A stretch of DNA of 64,000 bases from Prochilodus magdalenae (GCA_024036415.1 JAMWET010000629.1:62001-126000); one strand, 5' to 3'; positions 22,802 through 33,556 are shown, counted from the first letter of the stretch. Numbers and translations: made by a program. The notes: generated by a model from the sequence alone, not told the origin.

Positions 22802-23334
22802 CAGGGGTTGGACAATGAAACTGAAACACCTGGTTTTAGACCACAATCATTTATTAGTATGGTGTAGGGCCTCCTTTTGCGGCCAATACAGCGTCAGTTG
22901 GTCTTGGGAATGACATATACTGCGTCCTGCACAGTGGTCAGAGGGATTCTAAGCCATTCTTCTTGCAGGATAGTGGCCAGGTCACTACGTGATGCTGGTG
23001 GAGGTCTGTCCTTCTTGGTGGTATGCTGACATTACCCTGGATACCGTGGCTCTTGATACATCACAAAGACTTGCTGTCTTGGTCACAGATGCGCCAGCAA
23101 GACGTGCACCAACAACTTGTCCTCTTTTGAACTCTGGTATGTCACCCATAATGTTGTGTGCATTGCAGTATTTTGAGCAGAACTGTGCTCTTACCTGCTA
23201 ATTGAACCTTCACACTCTGCTCTTACTGGTGCAATGTGCAATTAATGAAGATTGGCCACCAGGCTGGTCCAACTTAGCCATGAGACCTCCCACACAAAAA
23301 TGACAGGTGTTTCAGTTTCATTGTCCAACCCCTG
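22802..23334 (-). mobile_element. Family A Tc1/mariner deletion derivative, copy 2
   Basis: Terminal CAGGGGTTGGACAATG and its inverted partner, with TA at 22800-22801 and 23335-23336. At 533 bp it is the same length as copy 1. It carries the same internal deletion, the intact HTH ORF on the minus strand, and the four-base variant 'GGACGCAGTATATG' near the 3' end of the gene relic. Confidence 0.92.
22985..23149 (-). CDS. HTH-only transposase remnant ORF, 54 aa (family A copy 2)
   Basis: Same 54-codon ORF as in copy 1 with three visible replacements: Ile12 to Val, Arg48 to Gln, and the last residue Thr instead of Met. The stop is TAG. No expression evidence. Confidence 0.42.
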   Translation of the reverse strand: MGDIPEFKRGQVVGARLAGASVTKTASLCDVSRATVSRVMSAYHQEGQTSTSIT

Positions 23335-24294
23335 TACTTAACAAGTACTAAAAGCATGTGAACTGCTATACATTTTCAGATGTTATTTCACACATTATAT
23401 AAAATATTATTAATAATATTATTAATTATATATACATATGTGTATATGTATGTGTATATATATATTGGGTGTATAAAATACTGATATAGTATTGATGTAG
23501 TATGATCTAAGAAACATTAAATTGCTCATGAAACCTTCAAGGGGGGCCTATGATGCTAGTTTTCAATGTTTATGTTTTTTTTTTCTGTGATCTACAGGAC
23601 ATCTACAGGTTGCAGTCTACAGAGGTCCACAGTTACCACTATCACAGCTGTGTCTACTCTTACAACAAGTCCAATCCTGAAAGTCAGGTACAACAAGCTG
23701 GTAAACCACCACAGCAAGCTAGATAGGAGCAGGACATTTCAGAGAGGTAAGCATTTCCTTTTAAGGGCATGTCAACACTTTTGCAGTGGTCAATAAGGAT
23801 TTTGACATCACATCGTAACAGAGCAAAGGGCTGGACCTCCAACACGGTGTTTCAGACAGCTGAGAAAAGTGGCTTCTGTGGAAGAGGTTTCCTCCCTCTG
23901 GCGTGCACTGACTCTATAACTTACTGATTACATACAGACTGATTACATGCACAAGAACACATTAAAGGAAAGGAAAACACAGAGAGGCATAATAGGTCCC
24001 CTTGAATGTAATCTGTAATTAATTCCTAAAAAACGTGCTAGGAACACAAAGAGATTCTCCCATGATGACACTCAACCTGCGCAATGATAGCACCTCAGCC
24101 CTACACACTCTCCATGACACAACGTATGTGTGACATCATGGGTGTTTTCAAAGAGTTTCACCCGAACGAGAGAAAATAAAAGGAGAAACAGCTTTACAAT
24201 TAGAATATATACAATTAATTTGAACTTGATAGACACATAGGAGATAACTGCCATTAAACCATAATTATCCCCGCAGGGCAATAATAAGGCAGAA
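23335..24294. other. No certain gene; one exon-like segment
   Basis: Includes a TA-rich tract at 23395-23470. Bases 23598-23746 look like an internal exon (separate entry). The rest is unclassified. Confidence 0.4.
23598..23746 (+). other. Exon-like segment with good splice signals
   Basis: A T-rich tract leads to 'CTGTGATCTACAG' (AG at 23596-23597). The right edge is 'TTTCAGAGAG' followed by GTAAGC (23747 on), a strong donor consensus. One frame is open across the whole 149 bp; the encoded peptide is Thr/Ser-rich and unrecognised. Such combinations also occur by chance. It could be an alternative or non-coding exon. Confidence 0.15.
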
Positions 24295-24600
24295 AGCTGA
24301 TATGCATTATTAACAGCAGAATATTTCACACTCAGATATTTACCTTGGCATGATGCCCCTTGAGGCCTACAGTTCTTATTTAGATCACTTGAACAATTTC
24401 TACTGCTACAAAACCATCATGCCTGGAAAAATCCAGAAGCTTGCATGTTCGAATGGGAGTCGTTTGCATCAACTGTGCACATCAACTATGGACAAGCATC
24501 CACTTTCATTTCAAGACATTTCCTTTTAAATACTCAGCCGTGTGCTATTAACATGTTCAACCAATGATGATAATGTAGCCCCAGATAGTCGCATGGGCTA
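24295..24600. repeat. Dispersed repeat K, copy 2
   Basis: Partner of 20578-20900. Shared blocks are 'CACACTCAGATATTTACC', 'GGCATGATG', 'CCACTTTCATTTCAAGACATT' in part and 'CAACCAATGATGATAATGTA'. Same orientation, about 3.7 kb apart. Confidence 0.65.
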
Positions 24601-24934
24601 ACTGCCATTAAACCCTTGTGTTATAGGTTAACACAATCCAATATAAAGGTGCTTAAAATACTAAGACAAGCAACTTGTGGTTTCCTAAAGTCATACAGAA
24701 ACTTGATTTTAATGTAATTATTTTTATTAAATGTATTTTCTTAGAATTGGACATCTAGGAAAGTGTTTTGCAATTTATCTGGATAAAATGCAGAAGCATG
24801 CTGGTCGTCTTTGCAAAACAGAACCATTCAATCTGTGCATTACACTGGTGCAAATGTAAGTTTCCACTTCAAACTTTTCCATTGCACTTCAAAGACTCAA
24901 CGAATCGACTCAATCATATGCAGTTCTCCTGACA

Positions 24935-25820
24935 CTCATCGTCAAGAGGATTGTTGCACAAATAGCTGCACCCAGAAGGAATCAGCCCACAGGAATGAAA
25001 CATGGTGGGTAGGTTTGACATGGTAAGACATGCTAATGATGTGAAATTTCACACTTGGTCGCATATGTGACGTACAGTAAGCATGGACAGGGCCTTAACA
25101 CTGTACCTGATCCAACAACCACAATTCCAGACATTCAGCGAGCAGTGATGCCCTCCAAGAGCCATCCTGTTAGTGCCAGCACCTTTAGCAGACAGCTCCA
25201 CAACATAGGACACATGACTGTTACAACACCTGTCCTTAACGCCATGTCAGCGTGGCCAAAGACTGCGATAGGGCCGTGCCAGACTGTTGTGGGGTGAGTG
25301 ACTCAGAATGGCAGAGGGTCATCTATACTGACAAGCAGAGCTTTGTGGTGATGACCAATGAATTTGTGTGTGGAGGCCTCGTGGTCAGTGTCAAGATGAA
25401 CGGTTTGTTGTCACGTGTCAGAGATTCAGCATGTAGTGATGGCCTTCATGAGTTATCCTGGTAATGCCAGCACCTCTGGCAGATGGTTGCACGATGCAGG
25501 ACTACATGCATGCAGACCGCTACGATGGCTGCCCTTAGCACCACATCAGCGTTGCCAAAGACTGCAATGACTGTCATAGATCGACTCAGATTGGCAGCGG
25601 GTCACCTTCAGTGATGAGTCCTGCTTTTGTTATGCAGGTGATGACGCCATACTGAGAGACACTACTTCTGTATGTGTAGCTCATTAAATATCACCCATAT
25701 CTGTCTACATCTATCATCATTTCCTGTTCCTGGTAACCTTTATCTTCCCGGGCTTCCCAATACCATTGCAATCCGACACCTCCTTCTGGGTGCATCTATT
25801 CGTTTGGGCGATGTGCGTAA
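24935..25820 (+). mobile_element. Family B deletion derivative, copy 3, with internal duplication
   Basis: Left end motif 'AATAGCTGCACCCAGAAGG' and right end 'CCTTCTGGGTGCATCTATTCG'. The head region 'CATTCAGCGAGCAGTGATGCC ... GCCAGCACCTTTAGCAGACAG' at 25130-25200 is repeated in diverged form at 25425-25495 ('CATTCAGC' changed to 'ATTCAGCATGTAGTGATGG'). Two 'AGTGATGAGTCC' or 'GACAAGCAGAGC' type copies of the first catalytic Asp region follow. It is therefore a chimera or partial duplication of two copies. Coding sequence is heavily broken. Confidence 0.72.
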
Positions 25821-26084
25821 TGAGGTTGAGGTATCACGCTGGGATGTGCAGGTAGAGAATCAGGGAATTTTCTGGTGATTTAGACCTCAATTTTTTCGGA
25901 ATAGCGATTGAAAGGGGAGGAAGAACTGCTGTAATGGCGATTCAATTATAAGACTAATCTGATTGTTAGTTCTTGTAGGAGGAAATGGTCTGGTGCTCGA
26001 GCCTTTTAATCGAGCTTTAATTAGAGGGTACTGATTGGATGGCATACCTGTGTAACTGCTGTCTTACTGACCGTACTACATTAA
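25821..26084. promoter_or_regulatory. Candidate conserved non-coding element
   Basis: A repeat-free block with 'GGCGATTCAATTATAAGAC', 'TAATCTGATTGTTAG', 'CTTTTAATCGAGC', 'TTTAATTAGAGGG' and 'ACTGATTGGATGGC'. Homeodomain-type cores are clustered. Conservation is not tested. Confidence 0.22.
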
Positions 26085-26280
26085 AGAGGAAAAGCAGCCG
26101 AGTGGAGGAGGTGGTATTGATTAAGAAGAAGGAAAGGTGTAGAAGTGAGAGAGAGAGAGGAGTCTCAGGAGAGTGGAAACAGATGAGACATCAGGGTGGA
26201 GGGTTACATAAAGGGAGAAGAGAAGGTGAGAGAGAAGCTTTAGAGGAGCGTGAGGGAGCAAAGGAAGAGGGGAGGAGATG
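26085..26280. repeat. GA-rich low-complexity region
   Basis: Purine-rich sequence (AGAGAGAGAG, GAAGGAAAGG, GAGAGAAGC). The Arg/Glu-rich ORF across it is a composition effect. Confidence 0.8.
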
Positions 26281-26636
26281 AGAGGTTTACTGATAATAAT
26301 GCCAGTGGGCAGCTCATCATTTTTCATCTGGGAGGACGCACACAGGTCAATCATTATAATATTTTCAAAGCTACCTGGACTTACTGGGGTCCATTGGTGG
26401 TTCATGAGTCATACTCTCATCTAATGCAGTTTTATGGTCTTGCTACTTAGTTAATAACTCCATATCCCCTTAAAGAAGCAGAGGTGTATTATGAGACCAA
26501 CCATTGGTGTTCCTTTGAGGCTCTTCTTTAGATCCAAAGCTCAGCTACCATTAACAAACAATACTGCCGATCTCTGGGTATCAGCGCAGCCCTAGGGTAA
26601 TTATGTGTAATTGCTGTCGTATTTCAGCCCATTAAA
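26281..26636. other. No gene seen
   Basis: Unclassified sequence up to the left end of the next family B copy. Confidence 0.5.
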
Positions 26637-27399
26637 TACTCATCATCAAAAGAATAGATGCAGATACAGTTGCACCCTGATACAATCAACCGACAGGAAT
26701 GAGGCTTGGTGGGTAGGTTTCACACTCCACCGTGCATGTGTCATAAGCAAGGATGGGCCCGATCACTGTACCTGACTGAGCCAACACCCATGACTGTGGA
26801 CATTCGGCGAGCAGTGATGCCCTCCATCAGAAATCCTGTTAGTGCCAGCACCACTGGCAGACAGTTGCATGAGGCAGGACTACATGCAAGGAGACCATAA
26901 AGACGGCTGCCCATGACACTACGCCAATGTTGCCAACGACTGCAATGGTGTTGTGCCAGACTGGCATGGAGTGACTCAGAATGGCAGCAGGTCACCTTCA
27001 GTGATAAGTCCACTTTTGTCTTAGTTGACACGACCAATGAATCAGTGTGTGGAGGCCCCGTGGTCAGCGCCGAGATGAACGGTCCAGAAGGTCTGGTGTC
27101 ACTCCACCTCCACCCCTACCATGCACTCTGCAGGAAGTGTGTGAGCAGATTCAGGCTGCATGGGATGAATTATCACAGGGCACCATCAGGAACCTCTACA
27201 ACTCCATGCCAAGACATATGCATGCTTAGTTAGCATACATGGCGGTCCAACACCATACTGAGACACTATTTCTGTATGTGTAGCTCAAGGAAAAAGATTC
27301 CTCATCATTTATTGTTCCTGGTAACCTTTATCTTCCTTACCAACAGCTTAACAATCTGATACTTCCTTCTGAGCAACTATTCTTTTGATGATAAGTGTA
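26637..27399 (+). mobile_element. Family B deletion derivative, copy 4 (most complete)
   Basis: Left end TACTCATCATCAAAAGAATAG and right end CTATTCTTTTGATGATAAGTG-TA form inverted repeats with terminal TA. The body encodes, with frameshifts, 'NPVSASTTGRQLHEAGLHAR', then 'LPMTLRQCCQRLQWCCARLA', then 'SDSEWQQVTFSDKSTFVL' (first catalytic Asp region), then jumps to the C-terminal 'LQEVCEQIQAAWDELSQGTI' and 'RNLYNSMPRHMHA'. The segment with the second Asp and the Glu is deleted. At ~763 bp it is about half the usual Tc1-like length. Confidence 0.85.
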
Positions 27400-28350
27400 A
27401 ATACAATTAGAATTGCAAAGCATTAGACAGGGCTATGTGCTCATGTTTTTATTTTACGAGACTGTTGGCTACTCAGATAATGTATGTCATTATGTGACAT
27501 GTAAATGCTCAATGAATTTTTATATGAATTAATTAGTTTGGCCATGATTTGAATGGATAAAAATTATACTTGAAACATCCACGTGTTTACATTTATTATA
27601 TATCATAAGCTTATGCTCAAACTTTAGAACGGTTTGTGGGTCAATCATATGTAAACCCAGTTCCAGAAAAGGACGGGATGCTACATGAAGTGCACATCAA
27701 AACAGAAAGCAGTGATTGGTGTATTTTGATCTTTCACCTTACGGAGCCACTGAAGGGACATGGTGTAATTTTTTTAATGTATCATGCTGATAGCTAGTTA
27801 CTACAGATTTACTTGTTATAACTACCGTTAGCTAGCTATCACCACAGAGCTAACGTTAGCTAGCATTAGCGTTAGCTAGTTAACTATGAAGAGAAGTGCA
27901 TAAAGCAGGAGGCTTGTTTTTGCAGCAAAAAATTTTAGAGCACTAACATGTAGACTACTTTCACCAAGCCTAAGAGGTTTTGTGCAGACAGCAACGCAAG
28001 CCTCATCGCTAGCTAAGTTAACCTTGCTAACCGTATCTAGCAAAGGCAACACAATGTAGTTATATCTCTTTGAACGGGTAATTGGTAATGTTTAAGGTTT
28101 TTATAGCTGTCTAACCAATGAACTTTACCTTATCATCTTTAAGTCGCTGTATTTGTTCATGTGCCACCTGTCGCGACTCTAAAATGTCATAAATGTCTTC
28201 TTCCATGCCGGAATGATGGAGGATTACAAGAACAGCCGGTGCACAGCCTGGCGGCCTGTGAAGTCACAATACTACGAGCTCAGTGAATACATACTGTTTA
28301 TGGATGTACAGACGTACTCACAGTCAGTCGGTCAGGCTGACCGGTGGCTC
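27400..28350. other. No gene; short palindromes
   Basis: Around 27825-27880 several overlapping copies of 'GAGCTAACGTTAGCTAGC' type palindromes occur, a motif common in fish DNA. No ORF of interest. Confidence 0.45.
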
Positions 28351-28540
28351 GGATGCTCACTTCATAGTATTGGGTGCTCACCTGATAGTATTGGGTGCTC
28401 ACCACATAGTATCGGGTGCTCACCTGATAGTATCGGGCGCTCACCACATTGCATCGGGTGCTCACCACATAGCATCAGGTGCTCACCACATAATATTGGG
28501 TGCTCACTTGATAGTATTTGGTGCGCACCAGATTTTTACC
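28351..28540. repeat. 21-bp minisatellite, ~8-9 units
   Basis: Unit GGGTGCTCACCTGATAGTAT-T repeats with starts at 28351, 28372, 28393, 28414, 28435, 28456, 28477, 28498 and 28519. Position 12-13 alternates between CTGATAG and CACATAG types. Because 21 is a multiple of three, two frames stay open (113 and 86 codons) and encode seven-residue repeats such as GCSPDSI / GCSPHSI and GAHLIVL / GAHHIVS. I see no evidence that they are translated. Confidence 0.92.
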
Positions 28541-29224
28541 TAAATGTTTTTTAAAAAAATAAGTTCCTTTACCGGAAAAATTATTACACCACGTGCTACA
28601 CTCACCTTATTCATTTCATTGGATATTTCTGATGTAGATGTTCGAAACATGTTTCAAAAAAGTTCGGACAGGAGCATGTTTACCCCTCTGTTACGTCACC
28701 TTTCCTTAACTACACTTCAAAATCATTTTGGGGCCTGAAGAGACCAATCGATGCTGTGCTGAATTCGGGATGATTTTGCTATTCTTATTCCTGTTTGGTT
28801 TCTGTTATCTGTAGCTGTGCATCAGTACAGTACTTTGTTGTGGTATTTGAATCTTAACAAGACACACATTCTGGACTCCAGGCAGGCCAGTCTAGCACCC
28901 GCATTCTGTAATGCAGCCATGTTGCTGTAACACATACAGAATGTGTTCTGATGTTGCTATGTTGTTAGTAAATTGAGAAACAATTTTATTAACTGTTGGA
29001 TTGTCTAATGATGTGATTTCTGCAAAGTGGTGAGTCTGGCTTTCGTGGAAGCTCCTTTTATATCCAAGCATGGTTAAAAATGAACTATAAGTAGAGCCTA
29101 ATTAGACAGCTCTTTACCCATCTCTAACCATATTGCCAAGCTACAATGAATGGTTAAGGCCAAAGTTAGGTCAGGCCTTTTCCACTCAAGCTGCTAAATT
29201 CACTCTGCTTCAAATGACTATTAA
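28541..29224. other. No gene seen
   Basis: Unclassified sequence. Confidence 0.5.
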
Positions 29225-29650
29225 GATAAGATAGATAAGATAATTCTTTATTGATCCCACAGTGGGGAAATTTGCAATGTTACAGCAGCACAGAGAAAAG
29301 AACAGAAGTGTCAGGAAATATACAAATAATAAATAAGATCTGTATACAAAAAGTACAGAAAATATAAATAAAATACTAAAAATTAAAATCCAGAAGTCAG
29401 CAGTTTTATTGCACATAGTAGAAATGAAATAGACTACTAAGTTTTATTGCACATAGTAGAATAGACTACTGTAGAGGTAGACTACTGTAGAAATAGACTA
29501 CTGAGGGGAGCGGCTGTTATACAGTCTGACGGCGGCCGGAAGGAAAGATCTGTGGTATCTCTCCACACACCGTGGATGCAGCAGACGGGCACTGAAGGAG
29601 CTGCTCAGTGCTTTCAGAGAGTGGTACATGGGGTGGGACAGGTTCTTCAG
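29225..29650 (-). mobile_element. Non-LTR retrotransposon 3' end
   Basis: Minus-strand translation from about 29650 to the stop at 29498 gives a C-terminus with 'LLKNLSHPMYHSLKALSSSF', 'SARLLHPRCVERYHRSFLP' and 'AAVRLYNSRSPQ', typical of ORF2 ends of fish LINEs. The 3' UTR follows and ends in TTATTGATCCCACAGTGGGG (inverted) and TATCT repeats. Clade is uncertain (Rex1- or I-like). The terminal 24 bases are identical to those of SINE family E. Confidence 0.8.
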
Positions 29651-31190
29651 CAATTCTTTCTCTGCTTGATTATGGTGATGCCATTCACGTACTGGTATGG
29701 AACCATTATCATTGGCGTGCCAATATCTGCTAAGTCTAATTATCTAGATATCTTAGTTTTAGGAATAGAATATAATAATATATGAAAGACATTTTTTTTG
29801 ATACTTGTACTTGTTTCCCCTTATGTTGTCTACCCACTTCATGTAGACCCCACATGGACCCTCCTTGGCTCTACTTCAGCAAATCATCTACGGCTCATTT
29901 GCAGCCTTTATACTCACTGTACTTGGCCACGTCTACTTTCATGAATTCATTCCTTGGCATGAGCTCGATGGCATGCTAGTTAGTTAGTCAAATAAACAAC
30001 AACAGCCAACAATATGAACTAACACGGGAGGAGGCCAAAGAAGCAATACGGAGCTAGAATGGGACAACCTTACCACTTACAAGGTTCATATCGCAGTGGG
30101 CGGATGAGATGAAAATGTGGCCTGAGGTTTCCTGTGGTGACATTATCAGTTGTTGTGTACTCACTGTGGGCGTAGACAGTTCAACAATGAAAAACATGGT
30201 GGGAAGGTCGTCCATGATCCTACACAAAGAGGGAGAATTTGTATTTCTGAAAGTGGATGAGTCACTTATCATGGGTGTTGGTTAAAGCCCAGGGAGCTGA
30301 TGAGACCACACAGTGTTCCTCTATTGTTTGTAGGTTACTCTCACATTTACATTGCCTCTGCTAGAGCACACTCAGGCATTTGCACGGTGGACAGAAGCAT
30401 TGTAAGGGTCGTGTCTTACGTCTTGAATTATTCCGGGGGATTTCACTGTCTCAAACATGGTCAGGTGGTCGGGATCAGCCATGTTTATTGAAAGGAGTCT
30501 TGGCTCTTGCAAATACTGACCCCCTAATGTTTGGACTCGAAGCACAAAGCACACGAATCAAATGCTCCCAGTGGCTCAAACATACATTGGCGGTATCCCA
30601 ACTAGTTCGTTTGCTATTGACCATACACCTGTACATTCATGCATTAACTAAAAGCAGCCCAATGCCTCATAGTGGCTCTACTCTCAGAAATAAACTGAAA
30701 ATAAAAGAAAGAGCAGCTCCAGTGGTCTTTGTCAAGTTACGGCACACACTGTCTCACTTCATAGCAGCGCTACACACTTCTGCACTCACTACTGTGCCTC
30801 TTAAAGGAACGGTGCACTTTTACTGGCTGTTACACCCTCCAAGATCCCCATCTCTGCGAAATCATCTGTTATGTGACATTGTCTTTAGAGGTGAGAGGAT
30901 GTCAGTCTTTAAGAAGTCTTTTACAGACTCCTCTAAAATGGTTAGACCCAATCAGCATTAAAGCTGGTTAACACTCTGCTTCAACCTTTTCACATTCTAT
31001 ATTATTCCAGTACTGTTAGGTGCTGATTTCTTCACAGCGACTGCGCTCCTGATGACTTAATTCATGAAGAGGAATATGAATTTGAGGATAAACTGAATCA
31101 GGTGCTTAGGGACCAAACTCTCTGTCCCAGCTTTATGGGAATGTGCTTCAGGCACTGATGTTAGAATGAGTGTATATTCATAAAAACCCT
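29651..31190. other. No supported gene
   Basis: Contains a 193-codon ORF (30380-30961, plus). It has no recognisable domain, and about one ORF of this length is expected by chance in 64 kb. It is noted but not called. Confidence 0.45.
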
Positions 31191-31600
31191 GTGTCATGCA
31201 TCATTCAAGTTCAGTACCGAGCCTAGCCACTGGGGACTCAATTTCCCAGGGTACCTTGGATGAACATGTGACCTCCAGTTTGCAACTGGCAGCCTGATTA
31301 CTGATTAGTGTCACCTGTTTCTGGGCTATTTAAGATGTTTGCTTTGTTTAACTCCTGTTTGCAGACAGAAGTATTGTAGCTGTCAGTTTAGTGCATGCAA
31401 AGCCTTTTTCTGCTTGTATCTTGTTCTTCTTTGACTTTTGGTCTTTCCTTTTGATTGTGTTTTTGGATCTCCCTTGTATGTATAGCTGCCCTTGTATTAA
31501 CCCTTCACTTGTTTTTGATTTCGAGCTTGTATTGTGATTTGGTAATAAACCTTTTTGGCTTTATCTGCACATCATACTTTGAATTGCACCCTTACACACT
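31191..31600 (+). mobile_element. LTR-like retroelement segment
   Basis: Starts TGTCATG, contains 'CAGCCTGATTACTGATTAG', 'CACCTGTTTCTGGGCTATTT-AAG' and T-rich 'TTTTGACTTTTGG' blocks, and has a poly(A) signal-like 'GGTAATAAACC' near 31545. The layout (TATTTAA box, T-rich middle, AATAAA, end) is that of fish LTRs. Similar segments occur at 37.6, 44.8-45.2 (inverted) and 54.3 kb. No coding sequence. Confidence 0.4.
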
Positions 31601-31680
31601 GAAGACGTTCTTGTCTTTCTACTGTTTTTGGCTCAAATACAGCCCAAAGTGAAAAAAAAACAGCATAATATTTTGATTTA

Positions 31681-32210
31681 CAGGGGTTGGACAATGAAAC
31701 TGAAACACCTGGTTTAAGACCACAATCATGGTCTATGGTGTAGAGCCTCCTTTTGCAGCCAATACAGCGTCAGTACGTCTTGGGAATGACATATACTGCG
31801 TCCTGCACAGTGGTCAGAGGGATTTTAAGCCATTCTTCTTGCAGGATAGTGGCCAGGTCACTACGTGATGCTGGTGGAGGTTCGTCCTTCTTGGTGGTAT
31901 GCTGACATTACCCTGGATACCGTGGCTCTCGATACATCACAAAGACTTGCTGTCTTGGTCACAGATGCGCCAGCAAGACGTGCACCAACAATCTGTCCTC
32001 TTTTGAACTCTGGTATGTCTCCCATAATGTTGTGTGCATTGCAGTATTTTGAGCAGAACTGTGCTCTTACCTGCTAACTGAACCTTCACACTCTGCTCTT
32101 ACTGGTGCAATGTGCAATTAATGAAGATTGGCCACCAGGCTGGTCCAATTTAGCCATGAGACCTCCCACACTAAAATGACAGGTGTTTCAGTTTCATTGT
32201 CCAACCCCTG
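31681..32210 (-). mobile_element. Family A Tc1/mariner deletion derivative, copy 3
   Basis: TA at 31679-31680 and 32211-32212, ends CAGGGGTTGG and CCAACCCCTG, length 530 bp. Same deletion junction and intact HTH ORF. It lacks the 'TTTATTAGTA' run present near one end of the other copies. Confidence 0.92.
31861..32025 (-). CDS. HTH-only transposase remnant ORF, 54 aa (family A copy 3)
   Basis: Same reading frame as copy 1. The only replacement I see is Met54 to Thr. Silent changes occur (GAC after ATGGGA; TCG for Ser). The stop is TAG. Confidence 0.42.
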   Translation of the reverse strand: MGDIPEFKRGQIVGARLAGASVTKTASLCDVSRATVSRVMSAYHQEGRTSTSIT

Positions 32211-32377
32211 TAGATTGTTGTGTACTAGTGGGAACATAGTAGATGATTTTTCTAAAAAAGGCTAGTGGTAAAGGCTTCTGCCCATGTATTTCAAACTGAG
32301 AGCTAGCTGTATAAGCTGTATACATAGAGGAGAATCTGATGACTAGAAAGTCGCAAGCCAGACAAAAAAGTCTTAAT

Positions 32378-32512
32378 GTTTATTTTCCTGGATTCCTCTT
32401 GAGGTTTCTTCCCATTACTCCAAGTGAGTTTTTCCTAAGTGGAAACGCTGCTTTGAGACAACATTAGTTGTAAAAAGCTTCGAACAAATGAATGTTGATT
32501 GATTGACTGTGA
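32378..32512 (+). mobile_element. L2-type LINE tail fragment
   Basis: Contains 'TTCCTCTTGAGGTTTCTTCC', 'GTGAGTTTTTCC', 'GCTGCTTTGAGACAACATTAG', and ends '...AATGAATGTTGATTGATTGA'. This is the tail also present at 48.6 and 62.9 kb. Non-coding. Confidence 0.7.
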
Positions 32513-32614
32513 ACTATTTACCAAACCAGTAGGTAGGGTGACGTTATAGTATAGTGTGTAGTGAGGTGGAGCTGTAGTCAACAATAGAACAACAAGAGCA
32601 CCATAGCAGCATGG

Positions 32615-32703
32615 CTAATGACAAGGATGTGTTGTTCTTGTCATTAGAAGAACACATCCTTGATGTAATTCCACAGGAATCACCCAGCAGTGGAATTACA
32701 TCA
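32615..32703. other. Cluster of interlocking perfect inverted repeats
   Basis: Three exact inverted pairs: CTAATGACAA (32615-32624) with TTGTCATTAG (32638-32647); AAGGATGTGTT (32623-32633) with AACACATCCTT (32651-32661); and TGATGTAATTCCAC (32661-32674) with GTGGAATTACATCA (32690-32703). The first two pairs overlap in A-B-A'-B' order and so are mutually exclusive as hairpins or could form a pseudoknot. The third forms a separate hairpin directly beside them. Function is unknown. Confidence 0.7.
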
Positions 32704-32819
32704 ACGGCTTGACTAGCAGTCAGTATGCAGGGGAGGCAATATCCTCGGGTTTATGTGCTTCAGTTTCAACAGGTGTTGAAGTCCTCTCTATCGAAAAGAT
32801 AATCCTGAGGAGCTCTGTA

Positions 32820-33235
32820 ACAGGACACATGCATGCACACACAACGAGATCCCTGTTTTAAAATTAGATCACAGCAGCCATCGCGCATTGGCGTGTGCAC
32901 GTGTACTGCCATCCAGACAAATATGCACTTATCGACTAATTACAGCCTGTGCGTCGTTTATTCATGTGCATGATCAAAGCCATGTATTAACAGCAAACAT
33001 GCTGACACGTGTCTGCGGTGTGTCTATGTCAGTGGGACCAAAGAGAGAGTCTCTCCCCCTCCCACGGGACGACAGCTAGCAGATGTTCATCTGTACAAGG
33101 TGATTCATTACCATTCGTAAAGAAAAGCATCAGAGAGGAAGTACCTACAGCACTTAACAAACGCATTAGTGCTGATTGCTCCATAAAGCAAAACAGCAAA
33201 TCTCCATGCTGCACTCGAGAGCGAATGAATGTTTG
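32820..33235. promoter_or_regulatory. Candidate conserved non-coding element
   Basis: A repeat-free block with retained CpGs and motifs 'TTAAAATTAGATCAC', 'ATATGCACTTATCG', 'GACTAATTACAGCC', 'GTCGTTTATTCATGTGCATG', 'GATTCATTACCATTCG' and 'AACGCATTAGTGC'. It resembles deeply conserved regulatory DNA. Untested. Confidence 0.27.
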
Positions 33236-33508
33236 AAGGCCAAATTGCAAGCCTGGTTTTTTAGAAACAAATTTAGTCTCCAGATGAACTGAACTAATTG
33301 CCCTTGTGTTCAGTTCACTACATAAGAGAGGATGTACTGTTAATAGGCCATACTGACTACTTTACTGGGATGGTTATTTTTCATTTTTAAAATAGTTTAT
33401 ATGCTGTTTCATTATCTCAGTCATTTTGTTATTAGAAGTTGTTATGTCTTAGAAATAAGGGCAGCTGTGTTGAAGAACATTTATATCATAACATTTATAC
33501 ATACAGTA

Positions 33509-33510
<2 letters not shown>
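33236..33510. other. No gene seen
   Basis: Unclassified. Confidence 0.5.
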
Positions 33511-33541
<31 letters not shown>

Positions 33542-33556
33542 GTCTATCTATCTATC
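33511..33556. repeat. (ATCT)n microsatellite
   Basis: Eleven TCTA units with one TGTC interruption, about 50 bp from the left end of family A copy 4. Confidence 0.95.

Noticed and set aside
22989..23201. 70-codon ORF on the strand opposite the family A HTH ORF (present in all five copies)
   Set aside because: It is the antisense shadow of the HTH ORF. Transposase similarity lies on the other strand.
28351..28540. CRISPR-like short repeats
   Set aside because: Contiguous 21-bp units without spacers.
30380..30961. 193-codon ORF on the plus strand
   Set aside because: No recognisable domain, signal or splice context. About one ORF of this length is expected by chance in 64 kb of six-frame sequence.
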